This document shows positions 50,112-57,812 of a stretch of 64,000 nt of DNA, piece by piece. Within the stretch, counting starts at the first letter, position 1, and every line of letters starts with the position of its first letter. The stretch comes from Oscillospiraceae bacterium. GTDB taxonomy: Bacteria; Bacillota; Clostridia; Oscillospirales; UBA644. The position numbers and the translations under genes are program-made. The stretch spans positions 1 to 64,000 of the forward strand of contig SVMT01000004.1 of the NCBI GenBank assembly GCA_015067305.1, written 5' to 3'. The notes below the pieces were generated by a model. The model did not search any database. It saw only the letters and a program-made list of their open reading frames with translations, and was not told the origin of the DNA.

Positions 50112-50945
50112 TTATATAAGTTTTTTAAGTTCTGTTGCTGCAAAGTCGAAAGCTTCTCTGTTTGTTTTGAATACAAGTTCAGATGTTTCAGTCTTTTCGC
50201 CTTCTTTTTCAAGAGCCGCAAGACCGTAGAATTCCATGAGATGGGGTTCGAGAGAAACTACAGGGTTGGGGAAGTTTCTGTAGGATTCAAATATTTTGGC
50301 AATATTACCAATACCCCATCCCGGAGGAACGATCTTACCGGAGGGATCTGCGTCTTTTATGTGCATATATTCAACGTAGGGTTCGAGCATTGTCCATGCT
50401 TCCAATGTGTCCTGACCACACTGAATATAGTTTGCAGGGTCAAAGATCGCTTTGATGCTGGGAATAGCCTTTGCAATGTCGAGACATCTGGAAGCAATAT
50501 CACCGTAGATGCCCTTTTCATTTTCGTGGCAAAGGAGAACACCACTGCCTTCGTTTACTTCAACGAATCTGTTCATTCTGCGGAGAACTTCATCTCTTGC
50601 CGCATCCGAACCGTCATATCCGTAAAAACTGAAAAGTCTGATCTTGTTTGCGCCTGTGATCTGAGCTGTTTCGATAACTCTTTTGAATTTGTCAAGATGG
50701 GGTTCAAAATCGTCTTTGAGGTCGATCTTTCCGATAGGGGAACCGATTGACCAAACTTTGAGACCTTCTTTGTCAAGCATTTCCTTGACATTTTTCACCT
50801 GTTCTTTTGTGAGATCTGCAACGCCAATACCGTCAACACCTCTGAGTTCTGTGTAGAGGATACCGTTGGCTTTCATTGCGTCTATCTGTTCTGTGAATAC
50901 GGAGCTTGCTTCATCCGTAAATGCGGATAATTGAATTTTACTCAT
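50112..50945 (-). CDS. sugar phosphate isomerase/epimerase (TIM barrel), second of two
   Basis: 277 aa. The same superfamily but a different subgroup: LSAFTDEASSVFTEQIDAM, YTELRGVDGIGVADL, LLCHENEKGIYGD, KAIFDPANYIQCGQD and YMHIKDADPSGKIVPPGWG. The E-D-H-E metal ligand pattern is intact. Lies 27 bp after the SDR gene and 22 bp before the first-listed barrel gene. Probably isomerises a keto-sugar or sugar acid fed by the same pathway. Confidence 0.85.
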   Translation of the reverse strand: MSKIQLSAFTDEASSVFTEQIDAMKANGILYTELRGVDGIGVADLTKEQVKNVKEMLDKEGLKVWSIGSPIGKIDLKDDFEPHLDKFKRVIETAQITGANKIRLFSFYGYDGSDAARDEVLRRMNRFVEVNEGSGVLLCHENEKGIYGDIASRCLDIAKAIPSIKAIFDPANYIQCGQDTLEAWTMLEPYVEYMHIKDADPSGKIVPPGWGIGNIAKIFESYRNFPNPVVSLEPHLMEFYGLAALEKEGEKTETSELVFKTNREAFDFAATELKKLI

Positions 50946-50972
50946 TTTAATTTACCTCATTTATATTTTAAA

Positions 50973-51797
50973 TTAAACACCTGAATAAGCGGAGAAACCA
51001 CCATCAACAGGAACTACAACACCAGTTACAAAACCGGAAGCCTTGTCGTCTGTGAGCCATCTGAGTGTTCCGAGAAGTTCTTCGGGTTCGCCGAATCTCT
51101 TCATAGGTGTAGCTGCAAGTATCTTGTTTGTTCTGGGGGTAGGCTGTCCGTCTTCTGTGAAGAGGAGAGCTCTGTTCTGATTTGTTACAAAGAATCCGGG
51201 AGCGATAGCGTTTACGCGGATTCCTGTTTCTGCGAAGTGAACTGCCAGCCACTGTGTGAAGTTGGAAACTGCGGATTTAGCCGCGCTGTATGCAGGGATC
51301 TTTGTGAGAGGTCTGAATGCGTTCATTGAAGAAACATTGATGATACAGCAGCCTTCTCTTCCGATCATGTCAGCAGCGAAAACCTGTGTCGGAAGAAGAG
51401 TTCCGAGAATGTTAAGGTCAAAAACAAAGTTGAAACCCGATTTGTCAAGGTTGAAGAATGTGGAAATATCAGTTGCAACATCGTCGCCATCCTGATATGT
51501 CTCATGTGCTGTTGTGCATTTGGGGCTGTTGCCGCCTGCGCCATTTATAAGGATATCGCATTTGCCCAGGTCTGCCACGATCTGCTCGTGAACAGCGATA
51601 AGGTTGTCCTTTTCAAGAACGTTTGTTTTGTAGGCTTTAGCTTCGCCGCCTGCATTTCTGATCTCAACTGCAACGGCTTCAGCCGCATCTCCGTTAAGGT
51701 CGAGGAGGGCTACTTTACAGCCATTTTTAGCCATTTCTTTTGCGAATGCGGAACATAGAACGCCGCCCGCACCTGTGATTACACATACTTTGCTCAT
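50973..51797 (-). CDS. SDR oxidoreductase, D-mannonate oxidoreductase-like
   Basis: 274 aa from ATG 51797 (SD GAAAGGAAG). Classical short-chain dehydrogenase: VITGAGGVLCSAFAKEM (NAD loop), NGAGGNSPKCTTAHE, NVSSMNAFRPLTKIPAYSAAKSAVSNF (Ser-Tyr-Lys catalytic set) and VNAIAPGFFVTNQNRALL. The NGAGGNSPKCTT segment and overall layout recall SDR-type D-mannonate (fructuronate) oxidoreductases of hexuronate catabolism. uxaC and uxuA are not in the window. First gene of the cluster. Confidence 0.82.
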   Translation of the reverse strand: MSKVCVITGAGGVLCSAFAKEMAKNGCKVALLDLNGDAAEAVAVEIRNAGGEAKAYKTNVLEKDNLIAVHEQIVADLGKCDILINGAGGNSPKCTTAHETYQDGDDVATDISTFFNLDKSGFNFVFDLNILGTLLPTQVFAADMIGREGCCIINVSSMNAFRPLTKIPAYSAAKSAVSNFTQWLAVHFAETGIRVNAIAPGFFVTNQNRALLFTEDGQPTPRTNKILAATPMKRFGEPEELLGTLRWLTDDKASGFVTGVVVPVDGGFSAYSGV

Positions 51798-51855
51798 TGT
51801 ATATTGCTTCCTTTCGGTAAAAGAATAAAATTTTCTATTTTTTACTGCTGAATAT

Positions 51856-51884
51856 ATTATATCACAGTATTTGGAAAATTGCAA
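51856..51884 (-). promoter_or_regulatory. promoter of the SDR/TIM-barrel cluster
   Basis: Minus strand: TTGCAA, 17 bp, TATAAT. Confidence 0.78.
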
Positions 51885-51902
51885 GTATTTTACGGAAATA
51901 TC

Positions 51903-51931
51903 TTGCAAAAAAATTTATTTTGTGATACAAT
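51903..51931 (+). promoter_or_regulatory. promoter of the two-component system
   Basis: TTGCAA, 17 bp, TACAAT; back-to-back with the divergent promoter of the SDR cluster, whose -35 lies 19 bp away. Confidence 0.72.
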
Positions 51932-52016
51932 AAATATATATTCACACAGTCTTCACATTCCATACATTGAATCTTCAAGGGGGTAAGTTACAATTATGAC
52001 GGAAAGGACTGATCTT

Positions 52017-52685
52017 ATGTATAAAATTTTGATAGCTGATGATGAGACGAAGATACGTCAGCTTATACGTAAATATGCGGAGTTTGACGGGCATACGGTC
52101 GTTGAAGCTAAAAACGGTATGGATGCTATTGAAAAATGCAGGGAGGAAAACCCTGATATAGTCATACTTGATATAATGATGCCCGAAATAGACGGGTTTA
52201 CTGCGGTGAAAGAGATTAAGAAAAAGAAAGATATCCCTATAATACTTCTTTCCGCCAGAGGCGAGGAATACGACAAGATTCACGGTTTTGAGTTGGGAAT
52301 AGATGATTATGTCGTAAAACCCTTTTCTCCCCGTGAACTTATGATGCGTATAAATGCCGTTATGATGAGAGTTTCTAAACCGCAGGATGAACATGAAGTT
52401 TTTGACTATGAGGGACTTCATCTTGATTTTACTGCACGACGTGTATATGTTGATGGCATTGAGGTCGAAATGTCTCCAAAGGAATATGAACTTCTGTTTT
52501 ATATGGCAAAGAACAGGAATGTGGCTCTTTCACGTGAAAGGATAATAACCGATGTCTGGGGTTTTGATTTCTTCGGCGGAGACAGAACTCTTGATACTCA
52601 CATAAAGCTTTTGCGCAGGGCTTTGGGACCGTACAGTACGGTTATAGGAACGCTCCGCGGTGTCGGATACAGGTTTGAAGTATGA
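52017..52685 (+). CDS. OmpR/PhoB-family response regulator
   Basis: 222 aa from ATG 52017 (AAGGACTGAT upstream); an in-frame ATG at 51996 is an alternative. Receiver domain: acidic pair IADDETKIRQL, phospho-acceptor D52 in VILDIMMPEIDG, LSARGEEYDKI and VVKPFSPREL. C-terminal winged helix: MSPKEYELLFYMAKNRNVALSRERII and DTHIKLLRRALG. Overlaps the histidine kinase by 4 bp. Confidence 0.95.
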   Translation: MYKILIADDETKIRQLIRKYAEFDGHTVVEAKNGMDAIEKCREENPDIVILDIMMPEIDGFTAVKEIKKKKDIPIILLSARGEEYDKIHGFELGIDDYVVKPFSPRELMMRINAVMMRVSKPQDEHEVFDYEGLHLDFTARRVYVDGIEVEMSPKEYELLFYMAKNRNVALSRERIITDVWGFDFFGGDRTLDTHIKLLRRALGPYSTVIGTLRGVGYRFEV

Positions 52686-54160
52686 TGAAAAAGAATTTTT
52701 TTGGCAGGATCAGCATCCGATGGAAAATTTTTGCATATCTGATTCTATTTAGTGCGGTTTTGCTGATACTTTTGTGGCTTTTTCAAACTGTTTTTCTTGA
52801 AAACTTTTATAAATACATCAAACACGGAGAAGTCAGAAGTGCAATGGACAGTATCGTTGCAAATATAGATAAAGATTTTAAAGCAGAAATCGATAAGGTA
52901 TCGGAACGGTTTGATGTTTGCATTGAAGTATTGGATTACAACGGCGTTCCGATCTATTCCAACGATCCTCCGGACGAATGTATAATACACCGCCTTCCAA
53001 GGAATCAAAAGACAGATATTGTGAGGAAAACTTTGGCAAGCGGGGAACTTTCAGGTTATTATGATTTTGCAAATCTTATTGAAGATCCTTATTTTTCCCT
53101 TGATTTCCATAAACATCCAATGCCGTTTTTCTCTGAAAAAGAGGTCGTTCTTTACGGGCAGAGAGTTTCTGCCTCAGACGGAACTGTATATGTTGTTCTT
53201 GTGAATTCTATGCTGACGCCTGTAAGTGCAACGGTTGGAACTATCAGAATTCAGCTGCTTTTTGTATCTGTTTTCATGATCGCTTTTTCCGTTTTATTGG
53301 CTGTGATGATTTCCAAAAATGTCTCACGTCCAATTTTGAAGCTCAATGATTCTGCAAAAACTCTTGCAAAAGGGAAGTATGATGTCTCATTTGAAGGTGA
53401 CGGATTTAAAGAGGTTTCGGAGCTTTCGGAGACTTTGAATTATGCGGCGGTGGAACTTTCAAAAGTTGATGAGCTTCGCCGTGATCTTATTGCAAATATT
53501 TCTCATGATCTGAGAACCCCATTGACCCTTATAAAAGGATACAGCGAGGCAATGAGAGACCTTCCCGATGAAAATAATGCTGAAAATGCGCAGATAATAA
53601 TAGATGAAGCACAACGACTTTCGGAGCTTGTCAATGATGCTCTTGATCTTTCCAAATTTCAATCGGGAACTCAGAGTCTTACAGTAACGGAATTTGATCT
53701 TTCGTTGCTTCTTAAAGATGTTGCGGAACGATTCGGAAAGCTTGTTTGCGTTGATGGGTATGAAGTTGTATTGGAAAGTACAGTTTCAGTAAATGTTTGC
53801 GGTGATGAGATACTCATTTCCAGAGTAATATACAATCTTCTTATAAATGCCGTAAACTATACGGGTGGAGATAAGAAAGTTGTTGTTCGGCAGTATGTCG
53901 AAAACAAAAATGCCGTAGTCGAAGTCGTCGATAGCGGAAAAGGTATATCCCAGGAAGAACTTCCGTATATTTGGGATAAATACTATAAGTCCGCAAAGGA
54001 TAAGAGGTCTACCGTTGAGGGGACAGGACTCGGTCTTTCCATAGTCAGATCTATAATAGAGCTTCATAAGGGGAAATATGGAGTTCGTTCAGGTTCAGAC
54101 TGTGGAAGTATCTTTTGGTTTTCTTTGCCTTTTTCAAATATGACACAAAATAACTCTTGA
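52682..54160 (+). CDS. membrane sensor histidine kinase
   Basis: 492 aa. TM1 about 17-37, an extracytoplasmic domain of about 155 residues, TM2 near 197-217, HAMP (ISKNVSRPILKLNDSAKTLAKG), HisKA with H275 in NISHDLRTPLTLIKGYSEAM, and an HATPase domain (N box LLINAVNYT, G1 DSGKGI, G2 GTGLGLSIV). The stimulus is unknown. Cotranscribed with the upstream regulator. Confidence 0.95.
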   Translation: MMKKNFFGRISIRWKIFAYLILFSAVLLILLWLFQTVFLENFYKYIKHGEVRSAMDSIVANIDKDFKAEIDKVSERFDVCIEVLDYNGVPIYSNDPPDECIIHRLPRNQKTDIVRKTLASGELSGYYDFANLIEDPYFSLDFHKHPMPFFSEKEVVLYGQRVSASDGTVYVVLVNSMLTPVSATVGTIRIQLLFVSVFMIAFSVLLAVMISKNVSRPILKLNDSAKTLAKGKYDVSFEGDGFKEVSELSETLNYAAVELSKVDELRRDLIANISHDLRTPLTLIKGYSEAMRDLPDENNAENAQIIIDEAQRLSELVNDALDLSKFQSGTQSLTVTEFDLSLLLKDVAERFGKLVCVDGYEVVLESTVSVNVCGDEILISRVIYNLLINAVNYTGGDKKVVVRQYVENKNAVVEVVDSGKGISQEELPYIWDKYYKSAKDKRSTVEGTGLGLSIVRSIIELHKGKYGVRSGSDCGSIFWFSLPFSNMTQNNS

Positions 54161-54185
54161 CATTTTTCCTTATATGGTGTACAAT
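54157..54185 (+). promoter_or_regulatory. promoter of mscS, nested in the upstream terminator
   Basis: TTGACA, 17 bp, TACAAT. The -35 overlaps the histidine kinase stop codon and the -10 overlaps the first bases of the terminator stem. Confidence 0.78.
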
Positions 54186-54226
54186 TATAGTGGTCTTAAA
54201 AAAGATCACTATAATTTTTATTTTAC
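54184..54226 (+). terminator. terminator of the two-component operon
   Basis: Fourteen-bp stem ATTATAGTGGTCTT/AAGATCACTATAAT (one G-U), 4-nt loop, T-rich tail. Transcripts started at the nested promoter would lack most of the 5' arm. Confidence 0.88.
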
Positions 54227-54252
54227 GCTTAAATGCGAACGGAGGTAATCTT

Positions 54253-55059
54253 ATGTTTGAACAGATTCAATCACTTCTCACCGAAGCAGGTCTTGACATG
54301 GTAATGAAAGTCCTTTTCGGTATCATCGTCCTCATTGTAGGATTCGTTATTGTTAAATGGGTAATGAAACTCGTTTCAAAATCAAAGGCGTTGCAGAAAG
54401 CTGAACCCGGTATTGCTCATTTTACGACCAACATGATCTCATTTGCTTTGAAGATATTCGTTGTCTTTACCGTTGCAATGATAATCGGCGTTCCTGCTGC
54501 TTCCATCGTTGCTCTCATCGGTTCTGCAGGTGTTGCTATTGGTCTTGCGCTCCAAGGATCACTCTCAAATATTGCAGGCGGTATCATGCTTGTATTCTTC
54601 AAACCTTTTAAAGTCGGTGATTTTATCGACTCTGCCGACGGCGCTGCAGGAACAGTTACAGATATAAATGTTTTCTACACAACAATAGAAACACCCGATA
54701 ATAAAGTTCTTGTTGTTCCTAATGGTTCTCTTTCCAATAAACCCGTTATCAATTACTCCGAAAAAGAGACACGTAGAGTGGACCTTTCTTTCGGCGTTGC
54801 TTATAACTCCGATCTTGACAAAGTTAAGGAAGTTATTCTCAGAGTAGCAAACTCTCACGAGAAAACTCTCAAAGAGCCAGCTCCTGTTGTTCTTGTTTCA
54901 GCTTATAAAGACAGTGCCATCGAGCTTACACTCAGATTCTGGTGTAATAATGCGGATTATTGGGCTTGTTACTTTGATGTGAACGAAAATATGAAGCAGG
55001 CATTTGATGCTGCAGGTATTGTTATTCCGTTCCCTCAGCTGGATGTACATAATGTTTAA
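54253..55059 (+). CDS. mscS: small-conductance mechanosensitive channel (MscS family)
   Basis: 268 aa from ATG 54253 (GGAGGTAATC SD). Three N-terminal TMs; the pore-lining TM3 and following linker give the MscS signature VGIALQGSLSNIAGGIMLVFF-like sequence (GLALQGSLSNIAGG, KPFKVGDFID), then the beta domain TPDNKVLVVPNGSLSNKPVINYS and the C-terminal alpha/beta domain. It protects against hypo-osmotic shock. Confidence 0.95.
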   Translation: MFEQIQSLLTEAGLDMVMKVLFGIIVLIVGFVIVKWVMKLVSKSKALQKAEPGIAHFTTNMISFALKIFVVFTVAMIIGVPAASIVALIGSAGVAIGLALQGSLSNIAGGIMLVFFKPFKVGDFIDSADGAAGTVTDINVFYTTIETPDNKVLVVPNGSLSNKPVINYSEKETRRVDLSFGVAYNSDLDKVKEVILRVANSHEKTLKEPAPVVLVSAYKDSAIELTLRFWCNNADYWACYFDVNENMKQAFDAAGIVIPFPQLDVHNV

Positions 55060-55081
55060 TTAAAATGAAGGTGCGTGTTGT

Positions 55082-55696
55082 ATGACTACATATGAAAAAA
55101 TGAAAAGCGGAATGCTTTATTCATGCTCCGACGAAGCTCTTTCCGAATTACAGATGAAGTGTCTGGAGCTTTTGTATGATTACAACGCGACAAGACCTTC
55201 TCAGTTTGAAAAACGTACCGAAATGCTGAAAAATATGTTTGCTGAAATAGGTGAGGGTTGTTATATTGAACCCCCTCTTCATGCAAATTGGGCGGGCAGA
55301 CATGTTCATTTCGGAAAAGGAGTTTACGCAAACTTCAATCTCACATTAGTTGACGATACGGATATTTATGTGGGTGACTGCACAATGTTCGGACCGAATG
55401 TTGTGGTAGCTACAGCAGGTCATCCGATTCTTCCCGAATTGAGAGAAAAGATTTATCAGTTCAATAAACCTGTTCATATCGGCAGAAACTGTTGGATCGG
55501 TGCAGGTGCGGTAATTCTTCCCGGTGTAAGTATTGGGGATAATACTGTTATCGGAGCCGGAAGTGTTGTTACTAAAGATATTCCGGCAAATGTTGTGGCT
55601 GTCGGAAATCCTTGCAGGGTTCTCCGTGAAATAGGGGCGTATGACAGGGAATATTTTTATAAAAATGAAAAAATAGATCTTGAATTTTTGAAATGA
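55082..55696 (+). CDS. sugar O-acetyltransferase (maltose/galactoside type)
   Basis: 204 aa. N-terminal helical cap (EKMKSGMLYSCSDEALSELQMKC) and left-handed beta-helix hexapeptides with catalytic-His region TAGHPILPELREKI and GRNCWIGAGAVILPGVSIGDNTVIGAGSVVTKDIPANVVAVGNP, quoted in pieces. Acetyl-CoA-dependent acetylation of sugars, possibly detoxification. 22 bp after mscS, probably cotranscribed. Confidence 0.92.
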   Translation: MTTYEKMKSGMLYSCSDEALSELQMKCLELLYDYNATRPSQFEKRTEMLKNMFAEIGEGCYIEPPLHANWAGRHVHFGKGVYANFNLTLVDDTDIYVGDCTMFGPNVVVATAGHPILPELREKIYQFNKPVHIGRNCWIGAGAVILPGVSIGDNTVIGAGSVVTKDIPANVVAVGNPCRVLREIGAYDREYFYKNEKIDLEFLK

Positions 55697-55723
55697 ACCT
55701 AAAGTGGGATTGGAGATTAGATT

Positions 55724-56746
55724 ATGAAAAAAATATGGAATACTTCTGTTGAAATATTCCCCGGATTGGCTGTGTCATTGATAATTGCAGCTGTCGCCAA
55801 ATTTATAGAGGGGCTTATGCCGATACATATCATTGGTTCTTCTGTTATAGCTTTGTTTATAGGTATGATAATAAACAGTTTCTGGTGTCCGAAATGGCTG
55901 AAATCCGGATTAAAATTTACATCAAAAAAGATACTGAAGCTTGCAATTATCTTATTAGGTGCTTCTCTCAGTGTTGATGTAATTCTTTCTGTTGGTAAAC
56001 TTTCTTTGGTTGTAATGTTTTTTACTCTGCTGACTTGTTTCGGTGGTGGGTATTTTATAGGAAAAGCACTTGGTCTGAATTGGAAACTTTCGAACCTGAT
56101 CTCTGCAGGTACAGGTATATGCGGCGGTTCTGCCATAGCAGCAATAGCTCCCGTTATTGATGCTGAAGACAGAGATATTGCGTATGCAATGTCTGCTACT
56201 TTTCTTTTTGATATGGCAATGATAGTTCTTTTCCCTATAATGGGTAATTTACTCGGTCTTTCAGATATGGCTTATGGCCTTTGGGCCGGAACAGCTGTAA
56301 ACGATACTTCAAGCGTTGTTGCTGCAGGATATGCATTCAGCGAAGGGGCGGGGGATTTTGCGACAATGGTAAAGCTGACAAGAACTTTATCAATTATCCC
56401 CACGGTTCTTGTTTTTGCGTTTATAAATCTTCGCATCAAAAAGAAAAAGAATTCTGATGCTGCCGGTAAGAAAATAAATGTTATGGGATTATTCCCTTGG
56501 TTTATTGTAGGCTTTCTGACACTTGCCGCAATCAACAGCTTTGGGTTTATTCCTGTGGAAATTTCTTCCTTAGCGAAAAGCGTAAGTAAATTTCTTATGG
56601 TAACAGCTCTTGCGGCTATCGGTTTGGGCACAAGTTTTAAGGATATGAAAAAATCAGGTATAAATCCTATGATTCATGGATTCATCATTTCAGCTCTTGT
56701 TGTAGTAGTTGCAATTGGTGTTGAGTGGTGTATGGGACTTGTTTGA
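55724..56746 (+). CDS. YeiH/UPF0324-type membrane transporter
   Basis: 340 aa, about ten TM helices. Characteristic UPF0324 segments: GLAVSLIIAAVAKFIEGL, LKLAIILLGASLSVDVIL, ISAGTGICGGSAIAAIAPVI, GTAVNDTSSVVAAGYAFSEGAGDFATMVKLTRT. Commonly annotated as a putative sulfate exporter; the substrate is not firmly established. SD GGAGAT; 27 bp after the acetyltransferase gene. Confidence 0.88.
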   Translation: MKKIWNTSVEIFPGLAVSLIIAAVAKFIEGLMPIHIIGSSVIALFIGMIINSFWCPKWLKSGLKFTSKKILKLAIILLGASLSVDVILSVGKLSLVVMFFTLLTCFGGGYFIGKALGLNWKLSNLISAGTGICGGSAIAAIAPVIDAEDRDIAYAMSATFLFDMAMIVLFPIMGNLLGLSDMAYGLWAGTAVNDTSSVVAAGYAFSEGAGDFATMVKLTRTLSIIPTVLVFAFINLRIKKKKNSDAAGKKINVMGLFPWFIVGFLTLAAINSFGFIPVEISSLAKSVSKFLMVTALAAIGLGTSFKDMKKSGINPMIHGFIISALVVVVAIGVEWCMGLV

Positions 56747-56779
56747 TATTGAGAAAATTAACAAAAGAGGTTTAATATA

Positions 56780-57673
56780 ATGGCTATTGATACAAAAAAA
56801 TTCGGCGGTATTTTTACCGCGTTGCTTACACCGTTTGATTCAAATAACAAGATCAATGCTAAAGAACTTGAAAAACTTGTTAAGTTCAATCTTGATATGG
56901 GGGTTAAGGGCTTTTATGTTTGCGGCAGCACAGGTGAAGCCTTCCTTCTTTCCACTGATGAAAGAAAATATGTTATGGAAATAGTTAAGGACTGCGCTCC
57001 CGAAGCAACACTTATTGCTCACATCGGTTCTGTAAACGAAGCTGATGCGACAGAACTCGGCAAACATGCAAAAAGGCTTTCTTACGATCTTGTTTCTTCT
57101 GTTGCACCTTATTATTATAATTTCTCTTTCAATGAGATCAAAAATTATTATTACCGCCTTGCCGATGCTTCAGAACTTCAGATGCTTGTTTATCATATTC
57201 CAGCTTTTTCAGGCGTGAAAATGGGTATCAAAGAGATGAGCGAATTCCTCAGCGACGACAGATTTGCAGGCATTAAATATACCTCAAACGATTTCTTTAC
57301 CATGGAACAGTGCAAGACTGCTTTCCCCGATAAGATCATATATAACGGTTACGATGAGATGTGTCTTGCAGGCCTTTCAATGGGCGCTGACGGCGCTATC
57401 GGCAGTACATACAACTTCATGGCAGATAAATTTGTCAAGATCTATAATCTTATGCAGAACGGTGAAATTGAAGCAGCAAAAGCTATTCAGAAAGAAGCAA
57501 ACAAACTCATAACTGTTCTTATCAAAAATGGCGTTATGCAGAGTGAAAAAGAAGTTCTTAATCAGCTCGGTTTTGATTTCGGTATTTGCCGTAAACCTTT
57601 CGGTGAACTTACAGAAGAACAGAAGGATATGATTAAGAAAGAAATTATTCCTTACACCTCTAAAATAAACTGA
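56780..57673 (+). CDS. nanA: N-acetylneuraminate lyase-like protein (DapA/NanA family)
   Basis: 297 aa. Class I aldolase of the DHDPS/NAL family: GIFTALLTPFD, GSTGE (49-53), Y138 in VYHIPAFSGV and Schiff-base K166 in GIKYTSNDFFTMEQ. The FSGV and YTSND surroundings are NAL-like rather than DHDPS-like, so it probably splits sialic acid into ManNAc and pyruvate. No other nan genes are nearby, which leaves a related 2-keto-3-deoxy-sugar acid possible. Confidence 0.85.
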   Translation: MAIDTKKFGGIFTALLTPFDSNNKINAKELEKLVKFNLDMGVKGFYVCGSTGEAFLLSTDERKYVMEIVKDCAPEATLIAHIGSVNEADATELGKHAKRLSYDLVSSVAPYYYNFSFNEIKNYYYRLADASELQMLVYHIPAFSGVKMGIKEMSEFLSDDRFAGIKYTSNDFFTMEQCKTAFPDKIIYNGYDEMCLAGLSMGADGAIGSTYNFMADKFVKIYNLMQNGEIEAAKAIQKEANKLITVLIKNGVMQSEKEVLNQLGFDFGICRKPFGELTEEQKDMIKKEIIPYTSKIN

Positions 57674-57690
57674 ACTAAAATATATATGTG

Positions 57691-57732
57691 AAAGACTTTT
57701 ACTTTTCAGATGAAAAGTAAAAGTCTTTTCTA
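57691..57732 (+). terminator. bidirectional terminator after nanA
   Basis: Perfect 17-bp stem AAAGACTTTTACTTTTC and its complement with a 4-nt loop; convergent genes on both sides. Confidence 0.88.
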
Positions 57733-57812
57733 TATATGCTCTTAATTTGCTCGGTATGTTTTTTATACAAGATCCCTCAAGTTCTTTTATCTGAGTTTCG
57801 GAACCGTAGATT

